NCBI GenBank assembly: GCA_023230565.1
Contig: JALNXD010000066.1
Location: 1-12,409 of the forward strand
Length of the DNA stretch: 12,409 nt
Direction of reading: 5' to 3'
From: Syntrophales bacterium
GTDB taxonomy: Bacteria > Desulfobacterota > Syntrophia > Syntrophales > UBA2210
Position 1 is the first letter of the stretch, and each line of letters opens with the position of its first letter. Positions 6,613-12,409 of this stretch are shown here, in pieces. A model generated the notes under the pieces. The model made no database searches, was not told the origin of the DNA, and saw only the letters and a list, made by a program, of their open reading frames with translations. Both the position numbers and the translations under genes were made by a program.

Positions 6613-8853
6613 CTATTCGGATACTGAATCGAGCCGGCATGGAACATACCGGTGAAGCGGTGTTCCCAGAGGATCCCTGTGACTGTTTTTTGTAAGCCGA
6701 TTTACGTTTATGCCGTATACTGTTCCATCATAAATCAGCCCAAAACCGTGCGGGATAATCACCGTACCGGGCCTGACCTGGTCTGATATCTCAACTTCAC
6801 CTGTTTCACTTCCGGCTTCAGTAGTCACGCGAACCCGCTGTCCGTCACAAAAGCCGAGCGATTCGGCATCCGATGCATGTATGGCCACTGTGCATGCCCT
6901 TTTACCTTTGTTCCATTCGGGATTTCTCATCAGCGTATTGGCATTATATGACATATGGCGCCCTGCATTCAAAATAAAAGGGAAATCTCGCGTCATTCGC
7001 AAGCCTTTCTCTTCGGTGGCGGCATCGAGATTTCGTATTTCTGCTTCCATCTCAGGAATGAAGATTTCTATCTTCCCGGAAGCTGTTTTCAGATCATCCA
7101 TGGGTCTTTCCTCGTCCGCCCTCCCTACGATAAGCCCCTGGGGATTATCAATCATTGCCTGGAAAATTCTGTCACCCTGGTCCGGCCCGGGCGCGAACCC
7201 GGCCCTCGCTGCATGGGCCTGAAACTGAGCGGGTGCGGTCATCATCATACCCCAGATAAGTGCACGTGCCGCACTGTCCCATGCGCGGCCCACTGTTTCC
7301 GCTAAAATAAACGGCATCCGTGCAAACGCTTTCGGTTCTTGAGCCGTCCATTTCATAAGCTCCGCTCCGAATTTCAGTCTGTCGCCACCGGCGCATTTAA
7401 TGAGAAAATCCGGTATCGCAGGAATCAGCCCGAGTTTTTTTGCGATCCTGGTATATATCTGCGAAGCCTCAAGACATTCAAGAGGCGGTTCAACAATGGG
7501 GCGCCTCAGCTGCATGTAGATTTCAGGCCAGGGTGAAGGGAAGAAGGTTGTGTCCCAGGATTCATAATAGCTGCGGCACGGCAGCACGTAATGGGCGCAT
7601 CTTGCCGTCTCGTTCATCACGATATCGCTCACCACCAAAAGATCGAGCCTGGAAAAAGCCTCTTCATATGCCGACGTATCCGGATATGCCCTCAAAGGAT
7701 TACATCCGCTCACGTATACGGCTCTGATTCTTTCGGCATGATCGTTCAAGATCTCCTCGGGCATTACAGCTGGGGGGAATGACCCTGCAGCCACAGGGGG
7801 CATATCGGTTACGACCGTCCGCCATGTCCTTGGATCTCTTTCATCGGAATTCCGTCCCATCGGGGCGATCATACCCGGAATTACGTTCCCCCCTTTTACG
7901 CAGTACGCTCCGCATATGGCCATAAGAATCGATATGAGATACGAATTCATTGTGCTGTGGCGTCCCATGTAAATGCCCAGATCAGGATGGATGCACCATC
8001 TTCTCGTAGTAAGAATTTTGCACAGGGAAAGCACCTGATCGTACTCGACATTGCAGACTTTGATTGCGGCGCCTGTATCAAACCCGCTAAACCATGAGGC
8101 GATTTTATCAAATCCCTCTACATGTTTCTTCAAATATTCTTTATTTTCCCACTCATGTTCGAGTATTAGGGCAATCATTGCCTTCAGCAGAAGAGAATCG
8201 GCGCCGGGCCGCACGGCAATATGAATATCGGCAATTTCTGCGGTTTCACTCTTCCGGGGATCAATCACCACCAGGAGCCGCTCAGGATTTTTACTGAATT
8301 CCCTAAGAATAACGGGAGCTCTAGGCGTCTGATGGCTCTGCATGCCATTCCACCCCCAGGCAACCATCACATCGGCATTTTTTTCGTCCGGAAGGGCGAC
8401 AAGATACTGTTTTCCAAGAACGCGCCCCCCGACCCACCAGGAGCCGCTGAATTCCTGGCCGGCGGAACTATAAAAATATTTCGATCCCAGTGCCTCGAGA
8501 AGCCCCAGGCCGAAAGCGCCTTCGCAATGCCCCCCCTGGGTGCTCGCTCCCATATATGCGACAGAACGAGGTCCGAAAGCATCGACTATGGCGCGCATCT
8601 TCTCTGCAATTTCTTCAACTGCCCTATCCCATGAAATTGGAATAAAATCTTTGCCTGTTCTCTTGAGCGGCCTTTCAAGGCGATCGGCAGGATACTGATG
8701 ATATAGTATATTCATGCCCTTGCGGCATGCATATCCTCTGCTCTTCGGATTTTCCTTATCTGGACGGACTTTGGTCATTCGCCCGTTTTCAATCATCACT
8801 TCAAGCCCACAGTTCTGACCGCAAAGCACACATCCCGTTTTCACCCATTTCAT
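6613..8853 (-). CDS. Molybdopterin (bis-MGD) oxidoreductase, cytoplasmic catalytic subunit
   Basis: The 746-aa protein belongs to the DMSO reductase/formate dehydrogenase superfamily. Cys8, Cys11, Cys15 and Cys43 form the N-terminal [4Fe-4S] motif. The molybdopterin domain follows (DRLERPLKR, ISWDRAVEEIA, VVIDPRKSETA). The C-terminal dinucleotide-binding domain starts near 620 and includes LNAGRHMSYNANTLMRNPEW and IHASDAESLGF. No twin-arginine signal is present. The usual Mo-ligand segment (about 128-147, QEFSGSWWVGGR) has no Cys or Sec, which argues against a classical formate dehydrogenase; Ser or another residue may be the ligand. I placed the start at 8853 because GGGAGGG lies 6 nt upstream and the Fe-S motif begins eight residues in; the frame stays open 18 codons further. 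It follows marR by 93 nt and precedes fmdE. The substrate is unknown. Confidence 0.9.
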   Translation of the reverse strand: MKWVKTGCVLCGQNCGLEVMIENGRMTKVRPDKENPKSRGYACRKGMNILYHQYPADRLERPLKRTGKDFIPISWDRAVEEIAEKMRAIVDAFGPRSVAYMGASTQGGHCEGAFGLGLLEALGSKYFYSSAGQEFSGSWWVGGRVLGKQYLVALPDEKNADVMVAWGWNGMQSHQTPRAPVILREFSKNPERLLVVIDPRKSETAEIADIHIAVRPGADSLLLKAMIALILEHEWENKEYLKKHVEGFDKIASWFSGFDTGAAIKVCNVEYDQVLSLCKILTTRRWCIHPDLGIYMGRHSTMNSYLISILMAICGAYCVKGGNVIPGMIAPMGRNSDERDPRTWRTVVTDMPPVAAGSFPPAVMPEEILNDHAERIRAVYVSGCNPLRAYPDTSAYEEAFSRLDLLVVSDIVMNETARCAHYVLPCRSYYESWDTTFFPSPWPEIYMQLRRPIVEPPLECLEASQIYTRIAKKLGLIPAIPDFLIKCAGGDRLKFGAELMKWTAQEPKAFARMPFILAETVGRAWDSAARALIWGMMMTAPAQFQAHAARAGFAPGPDQGDRIFQAMIDNPQGLIVGRADEERPMDDLKTASGKIEIFIPEMEAEIRNLDAATEEKGLRMTRDFPFILNAGRHMSYNANTLMRNPEWNKGKRACTVAIHASDAESLGFCDGQRVRVTTEAGSETGEVEISDQVRPGTVIIPHGFGLIYDGTVYGINVNRLTKNSHRDPLGTPLHRYVPCRLDSVSE

Positions 8854-8946
8854 AACAACCCTCCCTTTTCTCCCCTGTTTTTCCACTTTAAGATTATTCC
8901 GGGGCATAAAGGCTCAAGCGCCTTTTACAGCATGCAATAATTATCT

Positions 8947-9378
8947 TTACGATACCTGAGCCATATTCATGAGGAGCCGCTTGAGCAATATCCTCTCCTC
9001 CCGGGTGAATCCGCTCAGTAATTCTTCATTTGCTTTCTGTCTTTCTTCGACAAGCCGTTTCTTGAGACTCAACGCCTTTCCTGTAGGAAATAATCTGAGC
9101 ATTCTTCTATCCTGCAAATCCATCCTCTTGATCAGAAGCTTCGATTCAACCATGCGGTCCAGGATTCCCGAAAGTGTCGCTTTATCAATCGCAAGCCTCT
9201 TTTCCAGCTCATGTGCAGTTAAACCCTCATCTTTCCAGAGCGTCTCCAAAATTACATACTGATTATTCGTCACACCATATGGCAACAGTCTTTTTTGCAC
9301 AAGATTATTGCCCCTTTGATATGCTTTCGCCAGCAAAAAAATGAAACAGGTCGCATCGGGAAAAATATTGTCCGTCAT
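8947..9378 (-). CDS. MarR-family transcriptional regulator
   Basis: The 143-aa protein has the length and helix order of MarR dimers. The winged helix covers about residues 45-105: GLTAHELEKRLAIDKATLSG gives the helix-turn-helix, and LIKRMDLQDRRMLRLF the wing with its conserved Asp-Arg-Arg. The terminal helices at both ends would form the dimer interface. Such regulators usually repress their own operon and a neighbour, and are released by small ligands, often aromatic or acyl-CoA compounds. It is the first gene of a probable operon with the molybdo-enzyme and FmdE-like protein, and is divergent from the thiolase across 201 bp, so it is well placed to control both. AAGGA precedes the ATG at 9378 by about 9 nt. 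The ligand is not predictable. Confidence 0.9.
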   Translation of the reverse strand: MTDNIFPDATCFIFLLAKAYQRGNNLVQKRLLPYGVTNNQYVILETLWKDEGLTAHELEKRLAIDKATLSGILDRMVESKLLIKRMDLQDRRMLRLFPTGKALSLKKRLVEERQKANEELLSGFTREERILLKRLLMNMAQVS

Positions 9379-9400
9379 TTTCGCATTTCCTTCGCATACG

Positions 9401-9430
9401 AACTTACTGAAAAACCAATTCCGCTGTCAA
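9401..9430 (-). promoter_or_regulatory. Candidate promoter of the marR operon
   Basis: On the - strand TTGACA (9430-9425) is a perfect -35 box; TAAGTT (9406-9401) is a poor -10 box 18 bp away. The leader to the marR ATG would be short. The direct repeat TTCGCAT at 9380-9386 and 9391-9397 lies between this promoter and the start codon. Confidence 0.35.
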
Positions 9431-9496
9431 GAACTATTATTTGGTGTTTCGTAAAGGCACACTTGAGAGAAAGTTTGGTAAAAAACCGTCAATATT

Positions 9497-9516
9497 GATT
9501 TCGCAGTCGATTTCGC
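9497..9516. repeat. Tandem GATTTCGC words upstream of the thiolase promoter
   Basis: GATTTCGC occurs at 9497-9504 and 9509-9516, separated by AGTC, just before the proposed thiolase -35 box. The 12-bp period puts the words close to the same face of the helix. It may be a regulator site, though MarR dimers usually prefer inverted repeats. Confidence 0.3.
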
Positions 9517-9518
9517 TA

Positions 9519-9547
9519 TGGACTTACTTCTTCTGTACTATTATAGT
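9519..9547 (+). promoter_or_regulatory. Candidate sigma70-like promoter of the thiolase gene
   Basis: TGGACT (9519-9524) and TATAGT (9542-9547) are 17 bp apart, matching four and five consensus positions. Transcription would start near 9554, about 26 nt before the ATG. The ribosome site GGAGG (9564-9568) is 11 nt from the start, longer than usual. A 4-codon ORF at 9569-9583 ends in a TGA that overlaps the thiolase ATG. Confidence 0.5.
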
Positions 9548-9579
9548 TTTTTGATAAAAATACGGAGGATGAATTTCAA

Positions 9580-10767
9580 ATGAAAAGCGAACTTGATAGT
9601 GTCGTCGTAAGCGCCTGCCGGACTCCGCTTGGAACATTTCAAGGTTCCCTTGCAGATATATCCGCAACTGAATTAGGTGCTTCTGTAATAAAAGAAGCTG
9701 TGAAACGGGCAAACTTGAGCGTCTCTGATATCGATGAAGTGATCATGGGAATGGTCCTTCCCTGCCAGTACGGGCAGAATCCTGCCCGGCAGGCTGCAAT
9801 TAAGGCGGGAATTCCTCTGGCAAAAGGAGCACTCACGATAAATAAAGTTTGCGGCTCCGGCCTTATGGCTGTGGCTCTGGCAGACCAGTATATAAAAACG
9901 GGGTTTGCAGAGATAATAGCTGCGGGGGGTATGGAGAACATGAGCGCAGCTCCTCATTATCTTCCAGATTCGAGGCACGGAATACGAATGGGAACCGGCA
10001 ATTTGATCGATCATATGGTCCATGATGGACTGTGGGATGTGGTCAATGATTTCCATATGGGAGAAACTAATGACATTATATCATTGCACTGGGGGATTTC
10101 GCGGGAGGACCAGGATTCGTTCGCTCTGGAATCATATCGGCGTGCAATTGATTCCATTGAATCGGGAAGATTTGTGGAGGAAATAGTGCCGGTCGAATAT
10201 GTCGACAGGAAAAAGCAGAAACTGGTGATGACAACCGATCAGGGACCGAGACCGACAAACATGGAAAGCCTCGCCCAGATGAAACCGGCCTTCCGAAAAG
10301 ACGGCTTTGCCACGGCTGGAAATTCCTCTATTATAAGTGACGGGGCATCAGCCCTGATTGTAACCCGCCGCGCAATCGCACAGGAAAAAAATCTACCGGT
10401 TTTGGCGAAGATTGTCGCGTATGCCACTGCAGGCATTGAACTTGAACATGTGCTGATGGCACCTGTTCATTCTATACCCAGGGCACTCAAAAAAGCGGGG
10501 CTTTCGATCCATGATATAGAACTGCACGAGATCAATGAGGCTTTTTCAGGTTCGACCATAGGCGTTATAAGAGAGCTCAATTTAAGCCACGATAAAGTGA
10601 ATGTAAACGGGGGAAGCGTTGCCCTGGGACACCCCATAGGAGCTTCGGGCGCACGGGTTCTTACAACCTTGCTCTATGAAATGAAAAAACGAGATCTTTC
10701 ACTCGGACAGGCATCTCTTTGTCTGGGAGGCGGCGAGGCCGTAACCATGATCGTGGAAATGGAGTAA
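9580..10767 (+). CDS. Acetyl-CoA acetyltransferase (thiolase)
   Basis: The 395-aa protein is a full-length thiolase. Cys91 in NKVCGSG is the acyl-accepting nucleophile. His351 in GGSVALGHPIGASG and Cys381 in CLGGGEAV complete the active site, with NEAF at 319-322 and the substrate-loop FHMG at 158-161. The block AGNSSIISDGAS (247-257) departs slightly from the usual AGNASGINDGAA, but the conserved Ser remains. Length and motifs fit the degradative or biosynthetic short-chain group, which interconverts acetoacetyl-CoA plus CoA and two acetyl-CoA in the cytoplasm. It is a single-gene unit, divergent from marR and followed by tRNA-Gln. It could supply or drain acetyl-CoA for the acyl-CoA synthetase pair in the same region. 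Exact chain-length preference is not visible. Confidence 0.93.
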   Translation: MKSELDSVVVSACRTPLGTFQGSLADISATELGASVIKEAVKRANLSVSDIDEVIMGMVLPCQYGQNPARQAAIKAGIPLAKGALTINKVCGSGLMAVALADQYIKTGFAEIIAAGGMENMSAAPHYLPDSRHGIRMGTGNLIDHMVHDGLWDVVNDFHMGETNDIISLHWGISREDQDSFALESYRRAIDSIESGRFVEEIVPVEYVDRKKQKLVMTTDQGPRPTNMESLAQMKPAFRKDGFATAGNSSIISDGASALIVTRRAIAQEKNLPVLAKIVAYATAGIELEHVLMAPVHSIPRALKKAGLSIHDIELHEINEAFSGSTIGVIRELNLSHDKVNVNGGSVALGHPIGASGARVLTTLLYEMKKRDLSLGQASLCLGGGEAVTMIVEME

Positions 10768-10771
10768 TAAT

Positions 10772-10790
10772 AGCAAGATTCACGCTTGCT
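10772..10790. terminator. Short hairpin after the thiolase stop
   Basis: AGCAAG (10772-10777) and CTTGCT (10785-10790) are perfect arms around a 7-nt loop, a few bases after the thiolase stop. No T-tract follows, so it is at best a weak or factor-assisted terminator. The rest of the gap to the tRNA promoter shows nothing else. Confidence 0.35.
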
Positions 10791-10852
10791 GAATATGGAT
10801 TGATCGTAATAAGACGCAGCATTATACCCACGGCTGAAAGAATAAAAAAATG

Positions 10853-10881
10853 TTGACAGGGAGGGACGATATAATTATAGT
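10853..10881 (+). promoter_or_regulatory. Strong sigma70-type promoter of tRNA-Gln
   Basis: TTGACA (10853-10858, perfect) and TATAGT (10876-10881, five of six) are exactly 17 bp apart. Transcription would start near 10888, leaving about 50 nt of 5' leader to be removed by RNase P. Confidence 0.75.
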
Positions 10882-10938
10882 GACCCCACTTTGAACAACA
10901 ACGGAATTCAAAAAAAATACCTGGAAAAACTATCATAC

Positions 10939-11012
10939 TGGGGGATCGTTCAACGGCAGGACAACGGACTCTGACTCCGTGAATCAAGGTTCGAATCCTT
11001 GTCCCCCAGCCA
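10939..11012 (+). tRNA. tRNA-Gln, anticodon CUG
   Basis: The 74-nt gene folds as a full cloverleaf: acceptor TGGGGGA/TCCCCCA, D stem GTTC/GGAC, anticodon stem ACGGA/TCCGT around the loop CTCTGAC (anticodon CTG, reading CAG), and T stem CAAGG/CCTTG around TTCGAAT. CCA is encoded (11010-11012). It has its own promoter and terminator. The 3' half is a classic attachment site for tyrosine-recombinase elements, and a recombinase remnant lies about 155 bp downstream. Confidence 0.96.
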
Positions 11013-11017
11013 ATTTT

Positions 11018-11045
11018 AAAGGGTTTCCGCGAGGGAGCCCTTTTT
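11018..11045 (+). terminator. Intrinsic terminator of tRNA-Gln
   Basis: Bases 11018-11028 pair with 11033-11043 as an 11-bp stem (two G-U pairs) closed by a GCGA tetraloop of the GNRA type. The distal arm runs into a T5 tract (11041-11045). It begins 6 nt after the tRNA CCA end. Confidence 0.85.
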
Positions 11046-11049
11046 AGTC

Positions 11050-11066
11050 TTGTCCACATTTGTCCA
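11050..11066 (+). repeat. Direct repeat TTGTCCA, 10-bp period
   Basis: TTGTCCA occurs at 11050-11056 and 11060-11066, directly after the tRNA terminator. Short direct repeats at helical spacing next to a tRNA are typical of integrase arm-type sites, but two copies are weak evidence. Confidence 0.3.
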
Positions 11067-11166
11067 AATTTTTTTAAATTTCCACCGCAGGCACCATGCC
11101 CCGATCTCCGCATTCCATTGTGTGTCTTCCCGTGAGATGCAAATCGTTACGATTTATTCACTTCTT

Positions 11167-11433
11167 TTTCAGCATACTCAGAAAATAGCGCCACATGATC
11201 TCCGGAGATACTCAGCAACACATGCAAGTCGAAACGGTATTCCTTTGGAGATTATATCAAAGATCATTCTAAGGCATCAGGACCTGAAAACAACCCAAGT
11301 GTATCTCGGGAAGATCAGCGAAGCAGAGGCGATCAGGACATTCTCCGCTGTAAATAACGGGATTTCATCATTACTGATTAAAATCTGGCGTCTTTGGTGT
11401 TATGAATATTTCAGAATCGAAACGTGTCTTTGA
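11167..11433 (+). pseudogene. Tyrosine recombinase (phage-type integrase), C-terminal remnant
   Basis: The frame ending at 11433 encodes IAPHDLRRYSATHASRNGIP followed by LRHQDLKTTQVYLGKISEAEAIR. These are the last three catalytic elements of a tyrosine recombinase: the HxxR box (His at 11194-11196), the RH box and the nucleophilic Tyr in VYLG. Homology starts near 11167. Upstream codons to 11050 do not look like the family, and the arm-binding and core-binding domains and first catalytic Arg are absent. A complete integrase has roughly 300-400 residues, so this is a decayed stub. Its place just downstream of tRNA-Gln suggests an element once integrated there. It lacks a credible start codon and ribosome site. 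The poorly conserved tail after about 11350 suggests a second junction. Confidence 0.8.
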
Positions 11434-11581
11434 GAACTGAAAGAAATAAATTACTTCAACATGGATAGTTTCTTCCTGAAAGCAATTATAGGCATGATTA
11501 AGGAATTATAAAGATTTCATTCCGTAATTGCTAACGTCACTCTTTAGTGGGTGATGTTGCGAGATCCGCTGCAAGAGCATG
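11434..11581. other. 148-bp non-coding gap between recombinase remnant and orphan gene
   Basis: The left part is AT-rich with no gene or RNA that I recognise. The right part (11531-11581) is the attC-like structure described separately. Confidence 0.5.
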
Positions 11582-11587
11582 TTAGGC
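11531..11587 (-). repeat. attC-like (integron cassette recombination site) imperfect palindrome
   Basis: In gene orientation the segment begins GCCTAAC, matching the cassette consensus RYYYAAC, and ends in GTTAG. The outer arms CTAAC (11531-11535 complement) and GTTAG (11581-11585) pair. After unpaired spacers of 3-4 nt, inner arms CTCTT (11540-11544) and AAGAG (11573-11577) pair around a 28-nt loop. Two short stems separated by an unpaired spacer resemble the R and L boxes of attC. The arms are shorter than typical and the distal box reads GTTAGC rather than GTTAGGC, so the call is tentative. Confidence 0.4.
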
Positions 11588-12244
11588 GTCATCCGACAGC
11601 CCATACTTGAGCAGCATCTCGCCATATTCGTTCATGACATAAATTGTTCCGGACTTGAGAGGCTTCTGAGAAAAATCGCCTCCATCGAATCCCGCGGTTG
11701 AGAGCAAGCCTACTGACTGCAATGCTTCTACGACTGTTTTCCGTTCAGCAACTTTCGGCCCTTCCTCAAACTTAGGCAAGTGATCGAGATCCTGTAGATA
11801 GCATCTATCGACGATAGCGGAAAGACGCATCGCCCTTGCTAGATCAATGTGGCCTTCAACGGCGACGCGCATTATCCTTCCGATAATCCTGGGTTTCTCC
11901 ATATCCTCTGCACGTTCGAGCAACAGAAGCACTGCTTCGCCAAAACGACGGCAATCCTCGTCATTCTCAAACCGTGCGGCGAACTTTTTTCTTTCCTCGG
12001 CCGATGCATCAGAAATCTTCGAGAGAAAAATAGCGATCTTCTTCAAGAACAGTCTGTTCCGAATGTCCCATCCAGCCTTGAGAAGGCCAGTGATGGTCCC
12101 GATGATTGGGACATCGCGAACGATTCCCTCATCTAGTAGGGCATCAATGGCTGTCTCGGCAACGTTTCCGAGTAGATCGCCAAGATTGTCTGTCGCGATC
12201 GATTGTACGAGCGACTTACTAGTTATTTGATTGAGATCTGACAT
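11582..12244 (-). CDS. Conserved-looking hypothetical protein, possible integron-cassette gene
   Basis: I do not recognise this 220-aa protein with certainty. It has no signal peptide. A short hydrophobic stretch (about 45-58, VPIIGTITGLLKAG) precedes a basic amphipathic helix (RNRLFLKKIAIFL), which could touch a membrane. A long charged helical region rich in Glu, Arg and Lys covers about 75-150. The C-terminus (about 170-218) reads like a small winged-helix or strand module: ALQSVGLLS, then IYVMNEYGEMLLKYGL. Proteins of this layout occur as single accessory genes, but I cannot assign a function. The start at 12244 lies 2 bp after a TTAGGCGT box with no good ribosome site. Its TAA stop is inside a GCCTAAC box. 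Both are features of integron cassettes. It lies between a recombinase remnant and an IS end. Confidence 0.75.
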   Translation of the reverse strand: MSDLNQITSKSLVQSIATDNLGDLLGNVAETAIDALLDEGIVRDVPIIGTITGLLKAGWDIRNRLFLKKIAIFLSKISDASAEERKKFAARFENDEDCRRFGEAVLLLLERAEDMEKPRIIGRIMRVAVEGHIDLARAMRLSAIVDRCYLQDLDHLPKFEEGPKVAERKTVVEALQSVGLLSTAGFDGGDFSQKPLKSGTIYVMNEYGEMLLKYGLSDDA

Positions 12245-12245
12245 A

Positions 12246-12254
12246 ACGCCTAAT
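12246..12254 (-). other. Cassette-boundary-like box before the orphan gene
   Basis: On the - strand this reads ATTAGGCGT. TTAGGCGT is the reverse complement of the ACGCCTAA in which the gene ends (read on the - strand), forming an exact 8-bp inverted repeat around the ORF. In an inserted cassette the 5' boundary reads G then TTRRRY; here the base before TTAGGC is A, one mismatch. Confidence 0.4.
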
Positions 12255-12286
12255 GTTTATATATTTTCTGTATAAAAACCATACAT

Positions 12287-12409
12287 TGATCCTGCAACAA
12301 AAAAGTGGGATCAAAGTTAAGCCGCTTTTCTGTTGTTCCTCCATTCCATCTCGTAATAAGCTGGAGATTTATAACCATTCGTTGAATGCTTTCTCTTTCG
12401 ATTATAATA
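12287..12409 (-). mobile_element. IS3-family insertion sequence, 3' end (runs off right edge)
   Basis: The terminal part of an insertion sequence lies here, oriented with its transposase on the - strand. The outer end is probably the TG of TGATCCTGC at 12287, since IS3-family ends usually begin with TG. A subterminal dyad TGATCC (12287-12292) / GGATCA (12308-12313) accompanies it. The other end and any target duplication are outside the window, so the boundary is approximate. Confidence 0.7.
12317..12409 (-). CDS. IS3-family transposase OrfB, C-terminal 30 residues (partial)
   Basis: The frame enters from the right edge and ends in TAA at 12319-12317. It reads YYNRKRKHSTNGYKSPAYYE and then a short basic tail. 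This matches the end of the DDE integrase-core transposases of the IS3 family, where the pattern YN..R.H...GY.SP follows the final catalytic Glu. The DDE residues themselves are outside the window, so activity cannot be judged. The gene ends about 30 bp inside the IS terminus, as is usual. It is too short to give the subgroup. In IS3 elements OrfB is normally produced by frameshifting from OrfA. Confidence 0.82.
   Translation of the reverse strand, partial: YYNRKRKHSTNGYKSPAYYEMEWRNNRKAA

Noticed and set aside
8854..8907. 18-codon N-terminal extension of the molybdopterin oxidoreductase
   Set aside because: It crosses the strong GGGAGGG ribosome site used by the ATG at 8853, and the extra residues precede the Fe-S motif without any known signal.
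10661..11113. 150-aa open frame on the - strand
   Set aside because: It runs antisense through the thiolase end, the tRNA-Gln gene and its promoter, so it cannot be a real protein gene.
11050..11166. N-terminal part of the frame leading into the recombinase remnant, as a small intact gene
   Set aside because: It has no credible start or ribosome site, and the residues before 11167 show no recombinase features.
1..12409. CRISPR array
   Set aside because: No regularly spaced direct repeats of 20-40 bp were seen anywhere.

Overview
The window looks like chromosomal DNA of a strictly anaerobic bacterium that lives on CoA-ester chemistry, most like a sulfate-reducing or syntrophic member of the Desulfobacterota. 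This rests on gene content: a 4-hydroxybutyryl-CoA dehydratase-like flavoprotein, ADP-forming acyl-CoA synthetase alpha subunits, a thiolase, an aldo/keto reductase with an Fe-S tail, and a bis-MGD molybdo/tungsto-enzyme with an FmdE-like partner. No marker gene fixes the taxonomy.

Layout. 1-203 (-): N-terminus of an HpaB / 4-hydroxybutyryl-CoA dehydratase family protein. 204-943: 740 bp without a gene, rich in dyad symmetries, including a promoter overlapped by a TetR-type palindrome. 944-3982 (+): two tandem NDP-forming acyl-CoA synthetase alpha-type proteins with no ATP-grasp beta partner in view. 4121-4558 (-): universal stress protein. 4983-6014 (+): aldo/keto reductase with eight Cys in a ferredoxin-like tail. 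9378-6065 (-): a probable operon of MarR regulator, molybdopterin oxidoreductase and FmdE-family protein. 9580-10767 (+): acetyl-CoA acetyltransferase, divergent from marR. 10939-11012 (+): tRNA-Gln(CUG) with a clear sigma70 promoter and a GNRA-loop terminator. From there to the right edge the DNA looks mobile: the C-terminal catalytic stub of a tyrosine recombinase beside the tRNA, an orphan 220-aa gene bounded by integron-cassette-like boxes, and the end of an IS3-family element running off the window.

How it may work together (inference). The dehydratase-like protein would supply crotonyl-CoA-type intermediates. The thiolase would cleave acetoacetyl-CoA. The alpha-type proteins, with a beta subunit encoded elsewhere, would recover ATP from acyl-CoA. 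The Fe-S reductase and the molybdo-enzyme would handle electrons or an unidentified substrate. The MarR gene is placed to control its own operon and the divergent thiolase.

The right-hand 1.4 kb is the most unusual part. The orphan gene's stop codon lies inside a GCCTAAC box, a reverse-complement TTAGGC box sits directly before its start, and a 55-nt imperfect palindrome follows it. Together these resemble a solitary integron gene cassette in a tRNA-linked island.
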